Of a DNA stretch of 64,000 nucleotides, positions 36,223-45,139 are shown piece after piece; position 1 is the stretch's first letter; each line of letters begins with the position of its first letter. Source of the stretch: Paraliobacillus quinghaiensis (GTDB taxonomy: Bacteria; Bacillota; Bacilli; Bacillales; Amphibacillaceae); assembly GCF_003426025.1 (NCBI RefSeq), contig NZ_QJSH01000001.1:124001-188000 (forward strand). Direction: 5' to 3'. The position numbers and the translations under genes are program-made. The notes below the pieces were generated by a model. That model had not been told where the DNA came from. It did no database searches and saw only the letters and a program-made list of their open reading frames with translations.

Positions 36223-37647
36223 ATGACCAAAAATTATGACCTAGTCATATTAGGAGGTGGTACCGGAGGGTATGTTGCAGCTATCCGTGCCTCTCAATTA
36301 GGTTTAAAAACAGCTATAGTTGAAAAAAATAAGCTTGGAGGGACATGTCTACATAAAGGATGCATCCCTTCAAAAGCTTTATTAAGAAGTGCAGAAGTAT
36401 TTAGACAAACAAAAGAAGCATCTAAATATGGTATTGATGCTTCAGCAATTGATCTTAACTTTGTAAAAGTACAGGAACGCAAACAACAGATTGTCAATCA
36501 GTTACATCAAGGTGTAATTGATTTAATGAAAAAAGGGCAAATAGATGTATTTAATGGATATGGACGAATTTTAGGACCATCTATTTTTTCCCCATCAGCA
36601 GGTACTGTTTCTGTTGAAATGAATGATGGTTCTGATAATGAAATGTTAATTAGTAAAAATGTAATTATAGCAACAGGTTCCAAAGCAAAAATCTTGAAAG
36701 GTCTTGAGCCAGATAGTACCCATGTTTTGACTTCAGATGATGCACTAGAGCTCGAATCATTACCAAAATCAATCATTATAGTTGGGGCTGGTGTTATAGG
36801 TGTCGAGTGGGCATCTATGCTAGCAGACTTTGGAGTAGAAGTAACACTTGTTGAATATGAAAAGCAAATTTTACCTACTGAAGATAGTGCAATTGCAAAA
36901 GAAATGAAACGATTACTAACGAAAAAAGGAATTGAGATTTTAACAGAGGCGTCTGTTATTCCTAATTCAGTAGAAAAAGCAAATATGACAAACATTCAGG
37001 TTGAACATAATAATAAGCGTACAACATTAACAGCAGATAAAATGCTTGTGGCAGTTGGCAGAGAAGCAAATACTGCACAAATTGGCTTAGAAAATACAGA
37101 TATCCAACTTGATCAAGCTGGATTCATAAAAACAAATATGCATTATCAAACAAAAGAATCTCATATATATGCGATTGGTGATTGTGTTGGTGGGTTGCAA
37201 CTTGCGCATGTAGCATCACATGAAGGGAAATATGCAGTAGAACATATCACTGGCCAAAAACCACTTCAACTAAATGATCAAAGTATTTCTACTTGTATAT
37301 ACGCTAATCCTGAGATTGCGAGTATTGGCCTAACGGAAAAACAAGCAAAAGATCAAGGATATAAAGTTAAATCAGGTAAAGTAAGTTTTAAGGCAATAGG
37401 TAAGGCACTTGTATATGGAGAGGTTGATGGTTTTGTTAAGATTGTTTCAGATCAAAACTCTAATGACCTTTTAGGTGTTCACATGATTGGTCCGCATGTG
37501 ACGGAATTAATTTCGGAAGTAGGGTTAGCCAAAGTGCTAGATGCAACAGCATGGGAAATTGGAGAAACAATTCACCCACACCCATCTTTATCCGAAGCAA
37601 TGGCTGAAGCGGCACTTGATGTCAATGGAATAAAGATTCATGGATAA
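36223..37647 (+). CDS. lpdV: Dihydrolipoyl dehydrogenase (E3) of branched-chain 2-oxoacid dehydrogenase
   Basis: 474 residues. The FAD-binding GGGTGG is at 11-16, the redox disulfide C42/C47 in GGTCLHKGCIPSKA, the second dinucleotide motif VGAGVIGVEWASML, and the C-terminal active-site HPHPSLSEA supplies the histidine-glutamate pair. It reoxidises the lipoyl arm of BkdB with NAD. It is first in the four-gene operon and starts after CAGGAGG. In B. subtilis ptb, bcd and buk precede it; here they are absent. Confidence 0.95.
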   Translation: MTKNYDLVILGGGTGGYVAAIRASQLGLKTAIVEKNKLGGTCLHKGCIPSKALLRSAEVFRQTKEASKYGIDASAIDLNFVKVQERKQQIVNQLHQGVIDLMKKGQIDVFNGYGRILGPSIFSPSAGTVSVEMNDGSDNEMLISKNVIIATGSKAKILKGLEPDSTHVLTSDDALELESLPKSIIIVGAGVIGVEWASMLADFGVEVTLVEYEKQILPTEDSAIAKEMKRLLTKKGIEILTEASVIPNSVEKANMTNIQVEHNNKRTTLTADKMLVAVGREANTAQIGLENTDIQLDQAGFIKTNMHYQTKESHIYAIGDCVGGLQLAHVASHEGKYAVEHITGQKPLQLNDQSISTCIYANPEIASIGLTEKQAKDQGYKVKSGKVSFKAIGKALVYGEVDGFVKIVSDQNSNDLLGVHMIGPHVTELISEVGLAKVLDATAWEIGETIHPHPSLSEAMAEAALDVNGIKIHG

Positions 37648-37661
37648 AAGGAGGAATTATC

Positions 37662-38654
37662 ATGAGTGAAAATCGACATGTTCAGTTAGGTTTAACAGAT
37701 CAAGATGTGTTAGATATGTATCGAACGATTTTATTAGCGAGAAGAGTAGATGAGCGTATGTGGCTATTAAACCGTGCAGGAAAAATACCTTTTGTTGTTT
37801 CTTGTCAAGGTCAAGAAGCGCAACAAGTAGGAGCTGCATTTGCTTTAGATCGCGATAAAGATTACGCTGCACCATATTATAGAGATGTCGGTGTAGTATT
37901 AGCTCTTGGAATGACAGCACGTGAATTAATGCTACAAGCATTTGCAAAAGCAGAAGACCCAAATTCAGGTGGGCGTCAAATGCCAGGACACTTTGGTCAA
38001 AAGAAAAATCGAATGTTAACTAATTCATCACCAGTGACTACCCAAGTACCACATGCTGTAGGTGTTGCTTTAGCTGCAAAGATGGAGAACAAAGATATTA
38101 TTAGTTTAGTAACGCTCGGTGAAGGTTCATCAAATCAAGGTGACTTCCATGAAGGATTAAATTTTGCTGCTGTTCATAAATTACCTGTCATTACTATGGT
38201 TGAAAATAACCAATATGCTATTTCAGTACCATTAGATAAGCAAGTCGCTTGTGAAAATATATCTGATCGAGCAATTGGTTATGGGATGCCAGGGATAACA
38301 GTAGATGGAAATGATCCTTTGGCTGTTTATCAAGCTGTTAAAAAAGCTGCAGATCGTGCTAGAAATGGGGAAGGGCCTAGCTTAATTGAGACTGTTGCTT
38401 ATCGATTAACACCTCACTCAAGTGATGATGACGATAGTAAGTACCGTTCTAAAGAAGAAGTGCAGAAAGCCAAAGAAAAGGACGGCGTGTTGACTTTTGC
38501 TTCATACCTGCGTGAACAAGATATATTAACTGAATCGATTGAAAACGAACTTGAAAAGGAATTAAAAGAAATAATAAATGAAGCAACAGAGTATGCAGAG
38601 TCTGCTCCATACGCAAGCCCACAATCTATTTATGATTTTGTATATGAAAAATAG
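37662..38654 (+). CDS. bkdAA: Branched-chain 2-oxoacid dehydrogenase E1 alpha subunit
   Basis: 330 residues of the thiamine-diphosphate E1 alpha type. GEGSSNQGDFHEGLNFA then ENNQYAIS is the cofactor motif, and LTPHSSDDDDSKYR is the phosphorylation-loop region that is typical of branched-chain enzymes. With BkdAB it decarboxylates the 2-oxoacids of Val, Leu and Ile, giving primers for iso and anteiso fatty acids. It is 14 bp after lpdV. Confidence 0.95.
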   Translation: MSENRHVQLGLTDQDVLDMYRTILLARRVDERMWLLNRAGKIPFVVSCQGQEAQQVGAAFALDRDKDYAAPYYRDVGVVLALGMTARELMLQAFAKAEDPNSGGRQMPGHFGQKKNRMLTNSSPVTTQVPHAVGVALAAKMENKDIISLVTLGEGSSNQGDFHEGLNFAAVHKLPVITMVENNQYAISVPLDKQVACENISDRAIGYGMPGITVDGNDPLAVYQAVKKAADRARNGEGPSLIETVAYRLTPHSSDDDDSKYRSKEEVQKAKEKDGVLTFASYLREQDILTESIENELEKELKEIINEATEYAESAPYASPQSIYDFVYEK

Positions 38655-38671
38655 GGGAGGAGGAAGTTATT

Positions 38672-39655
38672 ATGCCAGTATTATCTTATATCCAATCGGT
38701 AACCCAAGCATTACAGGAAGAAATGAAACTTGATAATAAAGTATTTGTACTAGGTGAAGACGTCGGTAAAAATGGTGGTGTATTTCGTGCGACAGCGGGT
38801 CTTTATGATGAATTTGGAGAAGCAAGAGTAATAGATACACCGTTAGCTGAATCTGCAATTGCTGGTGTTGGAATTGGAGCAGCAATGTATGGAATGCGTC
38901 CTGTTGCAGAAATGCAATTTGCTGATTTTATTCTTCCAGCCGTCAATCAAATCATTTCAGAAGCTGCTAAGATACGATATCGTTCTAATAATGATTGGAA
39001 TTGTCCTATCACGATTCGCGCACCATATGGTGGTGGCGTGCATGGTGCTTTATATCACTCTCAGTCAATTGAAGCTATATTCGCAAATCAACCAGGTTTA
39101 AAGGTTGTCATGCCTTCAACACCATATGATGTAAAAGGCCTTCTAAAAGCAGCTATTCGTGATAATGATCCAGTGCTCTTTTTAGAGCATAAGCGGGCAT
39201 ATCGACTAATCAAAGGTGAGGTGCCAGAAACGGATTATACACTTCCAATTGGAAAAGCCGATGTGAAACGTGAAGGATCAGATATTACCGTTATTACATA
39301 CGGTTTATGTGTTCATTTTGCACTAGAAGCTGCTGAGAAATTAGCTGAAGAAGGCATTAATGCACATATATTGGATTTGCGAACTGTTTATCCATTGGAT
39401 CAAGAAGCAATAAAAGAGGCAGCTTCAAAAACAGGAAAAGTTTTATTAATAACAGAAGATAATAAAGAGGGAAGTATAATTGGAGAAGTTGCAGCAATAA
39501 TTAGTGAACATTGTTTATTTGATTTAGATGCTCCAATTAAACGTTTAGCTGGACCTGATGTACCAGCAATGCCCTATGCACAACCATTAGAAAAAGAATT
39601 TATGATAAATCCAGAAAAAGTTGAAGCTGCTATGCGTGATTTAGCTGAATTTTAA
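38672..39655 (+). CDS. bkdAB: Branched-chain 2-oxoacid dehydrogenase E1 beta subunit
   Basis: 327 residues, a transketolase-like pyrimidine-binding plus C-terminal domain protein: LGEDVGKNGGVFRATAGL, DTPLAESAIAGVGIGAA, RAPYGGGVHGALYHSQS and the C-terminal DLRTVYPLD. It completes the E1 heterotetramer with BkdAA. The gap to bkdAA is 17 bp with AGGGGAGGAGG. Confidence 0.96.
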   Translation: MPVLSYIQSVTQALQEEMKLDNKVFVLGEDVGKNGGVFRATAGLYDEFGEARVIDTPLAESAIAGVGIGAAMYGMRPVAEMQFADFILPAVNQIISEAAKIRYRSNNDWNCPITIRAPYGGGVHGALYHSQSIEAIFANQPGLKVVMPSTPYDVKGLLKAAIRDNDPVLFLEHKRAYRLIKGEVPETDYTLPIGKADVKREGSDITVITYGLCVHFALEAAEKLAEEGINAHILDLRTVYPLDQEAIKEAASKTGKVLLITEDNKEGSIIGEVAAIISEHCLFDLDAPIKRLAGPDVPAMPYAQPLEKEFMINPEKVEAAMRDLAEF

Positions 39656-39687
39656 GTTATATAATAATAGATGAAGGAGGGATTCGT

Positions 39688-40932
39688 TTGTCTCTTGAAA
39701 AAATTACAATGCCACAACTTGGTGAAAGTGTTACGGAAGGTACAATTAGCAATTGGCTTGTTCAAGTAGGTGATCGGGTTGAAAAGTACGAGGCAATTGC
39801 AGAAGTAATGACAGATAAAGTGAATGCAGAAGTTCCTAGTTCATTTACTGGTACGATTAAAGAGTTGGTTGCAGAGGAAGAGCAGACGATTGAAGTAGGT
39901 GAATTGATGTGTTATATCGATGTGGAGGGACAAACATCTACCGAAGCTACTATAGAAAAAGCGGAAGTTCCTGAACAAAATCAATCACCTGAGTCTACCA
40001 AAGTAATGGCCATGAAAGCTAGGTATTCACCTGCAGTTATGCGTTTAGCACAAGAAAATGCAATTGATTTGAATAAAGTCAATGGAAGTGGACGTGGGGG
40101 AAGAATTACTCGTAAAGACTTGGAAAGAATTATAGCAGAACCTCCAACAGAAAAACAAGAGGATGCTCCGACAGTAGAAATAAATGAACAAATTAAAACA
40201 AAACCTTCAAAACAGCCCGTACAAGCTGCAAAAGGTGATAGAGAGATACCAGTTACAGGTATTCGAAAAGCAATTGCTACTAATATGGTACGATCAACGA
40301 CAGAAATCCCGCATGCTTGGATGATGATCGAAGTTGATGTTACCAATCTTGTAAAGTATCGAGATGCTGAAAAAACAAAGTTTAAGCAAAACGAAGGCTA
40401 CAATTTATCATATTTTGCTTTTTTCTTAAACGCTGTTGCAAAAGCATTGAAGAAGTTTCCTGAATTAAACAGTTCTTGGGCTGGAGATAAAATTATTCAA
40501 CATAAAGAAATCAATCTTTCCGTAGCAGTTGCGCATGATAAAGAGTTATTTGTTCCTGTTATTAAAAACGTTGATGAAAAAAGTATTAAAGGAATAGCTA
40601 AAGAAATTGATTCCTTAGCGATCAAAGCTCGAAATGGCAACTTAACACAACAAGATATGGAAGGCGGCACCTTTACGGTGAATAATACGGGATCATTTGG
40701 TTCGGTTCAATCTATGGGTGTAATTAATTATCCTCAGGCTGCAATATTGCAAGTTGAATCGATCGTGAAACGACCTGTTATTATTGACGATATGTTTGCA
40801 GCAAGAGACATGGTGAATTTATGCTTATCATTAGATCATCGAATTTTAGATGGTGTTATTTGTGGACAGTTTATGTCACATATTAAAGAGATTTTAGAAA
40901 ATATTTCAGGTGACACAACTCCAATCTTTTAG
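39688..40932 (+). CDS. bkdB: Lipoyl transacylase (E2) of branched-chain 2-oxoacid dehydrogenase
   Basis: 414 residues. An N-terminal lipoyl domain has K44 in VMTDKVNAEVPS, which is the lipoylation site. A linker is followed by the peripheral-subunit binding domain (about 112-148, YSPAVMRLAQENAIDL) and the catalytic acyltransferase domain ending LDHRILDGVICGQFM with the HxxxDG motif. It forms the core of the complex. Start is TTG 39688 after GAAGGAGGG. A terminator closes the operon. Confidence 0.95.
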   Translation: MSLEKITMPQLGESVTEGTISNWLVQVGDRVEKYEAIAEVMTDKVNAEVPSSFTGTIKELVAEEEQTIEVGELMCYIDVEGQTSTEATIEKAEVPEQNQSPESTKVMAMKARYSPAVMRLAQENAIDLNKVNGSGRGGRITRKDLERIIAEPPTEKQEDAPTVEINEQIKTKPSKQPVQAAKGDREIPVTGIRKAIATNMVRSTTEIPHAWMMIEVDVTNLVKYRDAEKTKFKQNEGYNLSYFAFFLNAVAKALKKFPELNSSWAGDKIIQHKEINLSVAVAHDKELFVPVIKNVDEKSIKGIAKEIDSLAIKARNGNLTQQDMEGGTFTVNNTGSFGSVQSMGVINYPQAAILQVESIVKRPVIIDDMFAARDMVNLCLSLDHRILDGVICGQFMSHIKEILENISGDTTPIF

Positions 40933-40936
40933 TGAT

Positions 40937-40963
40937 AACCATCCATTTTTGGATGGTTTTTCT
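40937..40963 (+). terminator. Intrinsic terminator of the bkd operon
   Basis: An 8-bp perfect stem (40937-40944 with 40951-40958) and T-run. Confidence 0.88.
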
Positions 40964-41039
40964 TATGTTTTGTTCAATTTTCTTTGGTTACGCTAGTTTA
41001 AGTTGTCCTTTTTTGGTAAACAGATAAATAAATATGTAT

Positions 41040-41051
41040 AACACTAGTGTT
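41040..41051. promoter_or_regulatory. Perfect 12-bp palindrome upstream of the lactate permease gene
   Basis: AACACTAGTGTT, 34 bp before the TTG start. The symmetry and position suit an operator, but no regulator can be named. Confidence 0.3.
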
Positions 41052-41084
41052 TTTAGACAATTTAAATACAGGTAGGTGATTAAA

Positions 41085-42722
41085 TTGAACATAATGGAAT
41101 ATATCGCTGCATTAACACCAGTTTTAACCGTATTTATTTTTTTAGTTTTATTCAGAATGCCAGCCACTAAAGCAATGCCTATAAGTTTTTTCATTACAGC
41201 GTTGTTTGCTTTCTTTGTGTGGAGGATCCCCATTATTCAAATTGTCGCAGCCTCAATCGAGGGGATCATCATTGCAATATCAATTCTTTGGATTGTTTTC
41301 GGTGCTATTTTATTATTAAACACACTTGCTAGAAGTGGTGCCTTAGATTCTATTCGTGATGGATTTTCAAACATTTCCACTGACCGCAGAGTTCAATTAA
41401 TTATTATTGCTTGGTTATTCGGTTCTTTTATTGAAGGAGCGGCAGGGTTCGGTACACCTGCTGCTATTGGAGCTCCACTGTTAGTAGCTCTTGGATTTCC
41501 GCCGCTAGCTGCCGTTTCATTAGCTTTAATTGCAGACAGTTCTGCTGTATCCTTTGGTGCTGTTGGTACCCCAATAATTGTAGGAGTCAAACAAGGACTT
41601 AATGAGGGAGCATCCCTGGCTGGAATTGTACAGGCAGGATTAGGTAATCAACCTGTTGAAGATTTCTTACAAGAGGTTGCAAGTACAGCAGTTTTTATTG
41701 ATTTATTTATTGGTTCATTAATACCAGTAATTATTGTGACAATGCTAACTCGATTTTTTGGGGAAAATCGATCTTGGAGAGAAGGCTTAGAAATATTTCC
41801 ATTTGCAATTTTTGCAGGATTAAGTTTTACTATTCCAGCATTTTTAGTTGCGACTATTTTGGGTCCAGAATTCCCCTCTATTATAGGTGGGCTTGTGGGA
41901 CTAGCAGTTGTGGTACCTGCTGCTAAACGAGGATTTCTCTTACCGAGTAAATCCTGGGATTTTCCACCAACTGAACAGACCATGAGTAAATCTGTACCAA
42001 ATGAAAAAGTTATGCCACTATGGCTTGCTTGGATACCTTATATACTTGTTGCTGCTTTTTTAGTATTAACACGTATTGATGTTTTGCCGTTAAAGGGGTT
42101 TCTACAGTCAGTGACCGTGGGGTGGAAATCCATTCTTGGAACAGAAATTAGTACATCCTTTGAACCACTGTATTTACCTGGTGCAATATTTGTCACTGTT
42201 ATATTCATTACGATTTTCATTCACAAAATGAGTGGTGCCAAAATTAAAGAAACAATTCTAACGTCTTCTAAAACAATGGTAGGGACGATCATTGCACTTG
42301 GCTCTGCAGTACCTATGGTAAGGATTTTTATTAATTCTGGAATTAATGATGCAGCCTTATTAAGTATGCCAATGGAGCTCGCTACTTCTATAGCAAACGT
42401 TGTAGGTGATGGTTGGCCGTTTGTTGCTCCATTTATCGGCTCACTTGGCTCGTTTATATCTGGTAGTGCAACATTTAGTAGTATGATGTTTTCTTTATTT
42501 CAATTCAGTGTATCAGAACAAATTGGAGCTGACCCAGAAATTATACTCGCATTACAAGTACTTGGGTCAAATGCTGGAAATATGATTTGTGTATTAAATG
42601 TAGTTGCAGCAGCTTCGGTTGTAGATTTAGTTGGTAAAGAGGGCGTTATTATTCGAATGACTTTAGGACCAATGATTTTCTATGCCGCTGTTGCTGGAAT
42701 TGTTGGGTTTTTATTACTTTGA
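41085..42722 (+). CDS. lctP: L-lactate permease family transporter
   Basis: 545 residues with about 12-13 hydrophobic helices and the LctP-family signatures [31 protein letters not shown]-like [16 protein letters not shown] and [19 protein letters not shown]. Family members import lactate or glycolate with protons. I chose TTG 41085, 5 bp after AGGTGA; GTG 41076 overlaps that site and ATG 41094 is also possible. It is a single-gene unit with its own terminator. No lactate oxidation genes are in the window. Confidence 0.9.
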   Translation: MNIMEYIAALTPVLTVFIFLVLFRMPATKAMPISFFITALFAFFVWRIPIIQIVAASIEGIIIAISILWIVFGAILLLNTLARSGALDSIRDGFSNISTDRRVQLIIIAWLFGSFIEGAAGFGTPAAIGAPLLVALGFPPLAAVSLALIADSSAVSFGAVGTPIIVGVKQGLNEGASLAGIVQAGLGNQPVEDFLQEVASTAVFIDLFIGSLIPVIIVTMLTRFFGENRSWREGLEIFPFAIFAGLSFTIPAFLVATILGPEFPSIIGGLVGLAVVVPAAKRGFLLPSKSWDFPPTEQTMSKSVPNEKVMPLWLAWIPYILVAAFLVLTRIDVLPLKGFLQSVTVGWKSILGTEISTSFEPLYLPGAIFVTVIFITIFIHKMSGAKIKETILTSSKTMVGTIIALGSAVPMVRIFINSGINDAALLSMPMELATSIANVVGDGWPFVAPFIGSLGSFISGSATFSSMMFSLFQFSVSEQIGADPEIILALQVLGSNAGNMICVLNVVAAASVVDLVGKEGVIIRMTLGPMIFYAAVAGIVGFLLL

Positions 42723-42739
42723 TTAGCTATCTATTTGGC

Positions 42740-42770
42740 AAGACCATCTATTTTGATGGTCTTTTCTTTT
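42740..42770 (+). terminator. Intrinsic terminator of lctP
   Basis: A 9-bp perfect stem (42740-42748 with 42755-42763) and T-rich tail. Confidence 0.88.
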
Positions 42771-42837
42771 GTTGCAGGTTTTTTCTTCCTTTTTCTTGAA
42801 TGTGATATATAATACAAATTAGAAGGAGGGGTTTAAT

Positions 42838-43998
42838 ATGAGTACTTTAGAAAAAATTGTTATTATGATTGTTATTACTGTTCCACTTGCTTTTGTAGGT
42901 TTCTTTGTTCTAATCATAACAGCTCTGATGGGTCATAGCAGCTTTTATGTGCCTTATATTGTTGTAATCTTTTCAATGATTTTATTTTTTGTAGCGAATA
43001 AATTATTTAATTTTATTACAAAAGGTATGACGAAGAAACTTCAACTTTTATTTTTGGCTCTTTTATTAGTAGCAGTGGGTATATATGAAGGGATTAACTT
43101 TTACGAACGGAGTTTAGCTACCTTAGACGATCAAGAGGTTGATATGTCGTTATATCGACCGTTTGACAATGATGGTAGATTAGTAACATTAGATAACAAG
43201 GCTAGTCTACAAATTGAAGCTGATTTGCCAGTACTAGATGGAGCTACCGCACTTTATCCCTTATATGCAGCATTCGCACAAGAGACTTATCCCGAAAAAT
43301 CTTATTCGATTGAAGAAAGTGAAGTCATCGTTAGCAAAACACCATATGCTTACAAAAATCTGATAAGTGGTAATGTTGACATCATTTTTGCTGCGGGTCC
43401 TTCTGATAGGCAAGTTGAAGCAGCAGAAACAAAAGGGTTAAAATTTGATATGACCCCAATTGGCCGTGAGGCTTTTGTGTTTTTTGTTAATGCGAGTAAT
43501 CCTGTTGATGAATTAACAACAGAACAAATTCAATCTATCTATGCAGGTGAAATAACGAATTGGTCTGAAGTCGGTGGTAAAAATCAGGATATTCAAGCAT
43601 TTCAACGTCCTGATGATAGCGGAAGTCAGACTACTTTAGAAAAATTCATGGGAAACAAGTCACTTATGAAAGCCCCAACGGATGATATTGTGACTGGAAT
43701 GGGTGGTATTATATCAGAAACAGCTAATTATACGAATTACCGGAATGCAATTGGCTATTCGTTTCGATATTTTTCAATGGACTTAATACAAAATAATGAA
43801 ATTAAACATTTAGCGATTGATGGAGTTTATCCTGATAAAAAAACGATACGTACGGGAGAATATCCAATTAGCAAGGAATTCTATGCAATAACAACAGATA
43901 CGGATAATCCGAATGTTGATCGATTAATTGAATGGATCTTATCCGATCAAGGTCAAAAATTAGTGGAAGAGACAGGTTATGTACCAGTTGGAAATTAG
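42838..43998 (+). CDS. Membrane-tethered PstS-like substrate-binding protein
   Basis: 386 residues. Three membrane helices occur in the first 95 residues (about 6-32, 38-62, 68-88). A periplasmic-binding-protein domain of the PstS/PBP-like type covers about 120-386, with LDGATALYPLYAAF, YAGEITNWSEVGGKN, QRPDDSGSQTTLEKFMG and the C-terminal DQGQKLVEETGYVPVGN. There is no lipobox. No permease or ATPase is adjacent, so it is either a stand-alone sensor or works with a distant transporter. The ligand is likely phosphate or a related anion by family only. Confidence 0.82.
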   Translation: MSTLEKIVIMIVITVPLAFVGFFVLIITALMGHSSFYVPYIVVIFSMILFFVANKLFNFITKGMTKKLQLLFLALLLVAVGIYEGINFYERSLATLDDQEVDMSLYRPFDNDGRLVTLDNKASLQIEADLPVLDGATALYPLYAAFAQETYPEKSYSIEESEVIVSKTPYAYKNLISGNVDIIFAAGPSDRQVEAAETKGLKFDMTPIGREAFVFFVNASNPVDELTTEQIQSIYAGEITNWSEVGGKNQDIQAFQRPDDSGSQTTLEKFMGNKSLMKAPTDDIVTGMGGIISETANYTNYRNAIGYSFRYFSMDLIQNNEIKHLAIDGVYPDKKTIRTGEYPISKEFYAITTDTDNPNVDRLIEWILSDQGQKLVEETGYVPVGN

Positions 43999-44075
43999 AT
44001 GCGCTACTACTTATACTGTGTCTTTTATATGGAACATGATAGAATAGAAATATATTTTGAAAAGAGGTGCTTAAG

Positions 44076-44993
44076 TTGAATAAAATAAAATTGGGTACAA
44101 GTGATTTAGAGGTTGGGGAAATCGCATTAGGTTGTATGCGAATGGATGGACTTACTAAGAATGAAGCCGCCCATGTTATTGATAACGCATTAGATCTCGG
44201 TGTGAATTTATTTGATCATGCAGATATCTACGGCGGAGGGAAATCAGAAGAAGTATTTGCTAAAGCAATTGAGATGAATCCCTCAATTAGAGAAAAAATG
44301 TTTTTACAATCGAAATGCGGTATTCGTAATGGATTTTTTGATTTCTCAAAAGAACATATTTTATCTTCAGTAGAAGGAAGTTTAAAACGATTAAATACAG
44401 ATTATCTTGATACTTTTCTACTGCATCGTCCCGATACATTAGTTGAACCTGAAGAAGTTGCAGAAGCTTTCTCGATTCTAAAAGAAAGTGGAAAAGTCCG
44501 ATATTTTGGTGTTAGCAACCAAAATCCAATGCAAGTTGAATTACTACAAAAATATCTAAAAGATGATCTAATCATTAATCAAATGCAATTAAGTATCATG
44601 CACACACCAATGATTGATGCAGGTCTAAATGTAAATATGCAACACGATAAGGCAATTGATCGTGAAAACAGCGCACTCGAATATTGCCGTTTAAATGACA
44701 TAACAGTACAAGCTTGGTCACCATTTCAGTACGGCATGATTAAAGGTGTTTTTGTAGGAAATGATTCTTTTCCTGAAGTAAATGGAAAACTACAAGAATT
44801 AGCTGAGAAAAAAGGAGTAACTGATTCCGCAATTGCTATCGCTTGGATATTGCGTCATCCAGCTAAAATTCAACCGGTGGTAGGTACAATGAATCCAAGT
44901 CGCTTGGCTGATATTGAGAAAGCATCTCACATTACTTTAACAAGAGAAGAATGGTATGAAGTATACCGTTCGGCAGGCAATACATTACCATAA
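44076..44993 (+). CDS. Aldo/keto reductase
   Basis: 305 residues of the AKR TIM-barrel family: D-x4-Y in FDHADIYGGGKSEE, the catalytic lysine in LQSKCGI, the histidine in FLLHRPD, and the NADPH-binding PVVGTMNPSRL at the end. It resembles B. subtilis YcsN. I chose TTG 44076, 6 bp after AAAGAGGTG; GTG 44067 lies within that site. The substrate is unknown. Confidence 0.88.
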   Translation: MNKIKLGTSDLEVGEIALGCMRMDGLTKNEAAHVIDNALDLGVNLFDHADIYGGGKSEEVFAKAIEMNPSIREKMFLQSKCGIRNGFFDFSKEHILSSVEGSLKRLNTDYLDTFLLHRPDTLVEPEEVAEAFSILKESGKVRYFGVSNQNPMQVELLQKYLKDDLIINQMQLSIMHTPMIDAGLNVNMQHDKAIDRENSALEYCRLNDITVQAWSPFQYGMIKGVFVGNDSFPEVNGKLQELAEKKGVTDSAIAIAWILRHPAKIQPVVGTMNPSRLADIEKASHITLTREEWYEVYRSAGNTLP

Positions 44994-45059
44994 TCAATAG
45001 GAATGTAATTCATTTCACAAAACTGTCACTTAATTAAAGGAAATTTATTGTATAATAGG

Positions 45060-45087
45060 TACAGGTTTCCGAAAGAAACGCTGATAA
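45060..45087 (+). promoter_or_regulatory. Possible sigma-D promoter of the chemoreceptor gene
   Basis: TACA (45060-45063), 16 bp, GCTGATAA (45080-45087) is one mismatch from each sigma-D element (TAAA, GCCGATAA). A sigma-A-like TATAAT at 45051-45056 lacks a good -35. The element overlaps a hairpin, so this is tentative. Confidence 0.3.
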
Positions 45088-45104
45088 TCGGCGTTTCTTT
45101 TTTA
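45072..45104 (+). terminator. Hairpin with T-run before the chemoreceptor gene
   Basis: A 10-bp perfect stem (45072-45081 with 45091-45100) followed by T-rich sequence. It lies 79 bp after the aldo/keto reductase stop and probably terminates it. Confidence 0.75.
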
Positions 45105-45139
45105 TATAAAAATAGATAGATAAAAAAGGTAGGGACAAT

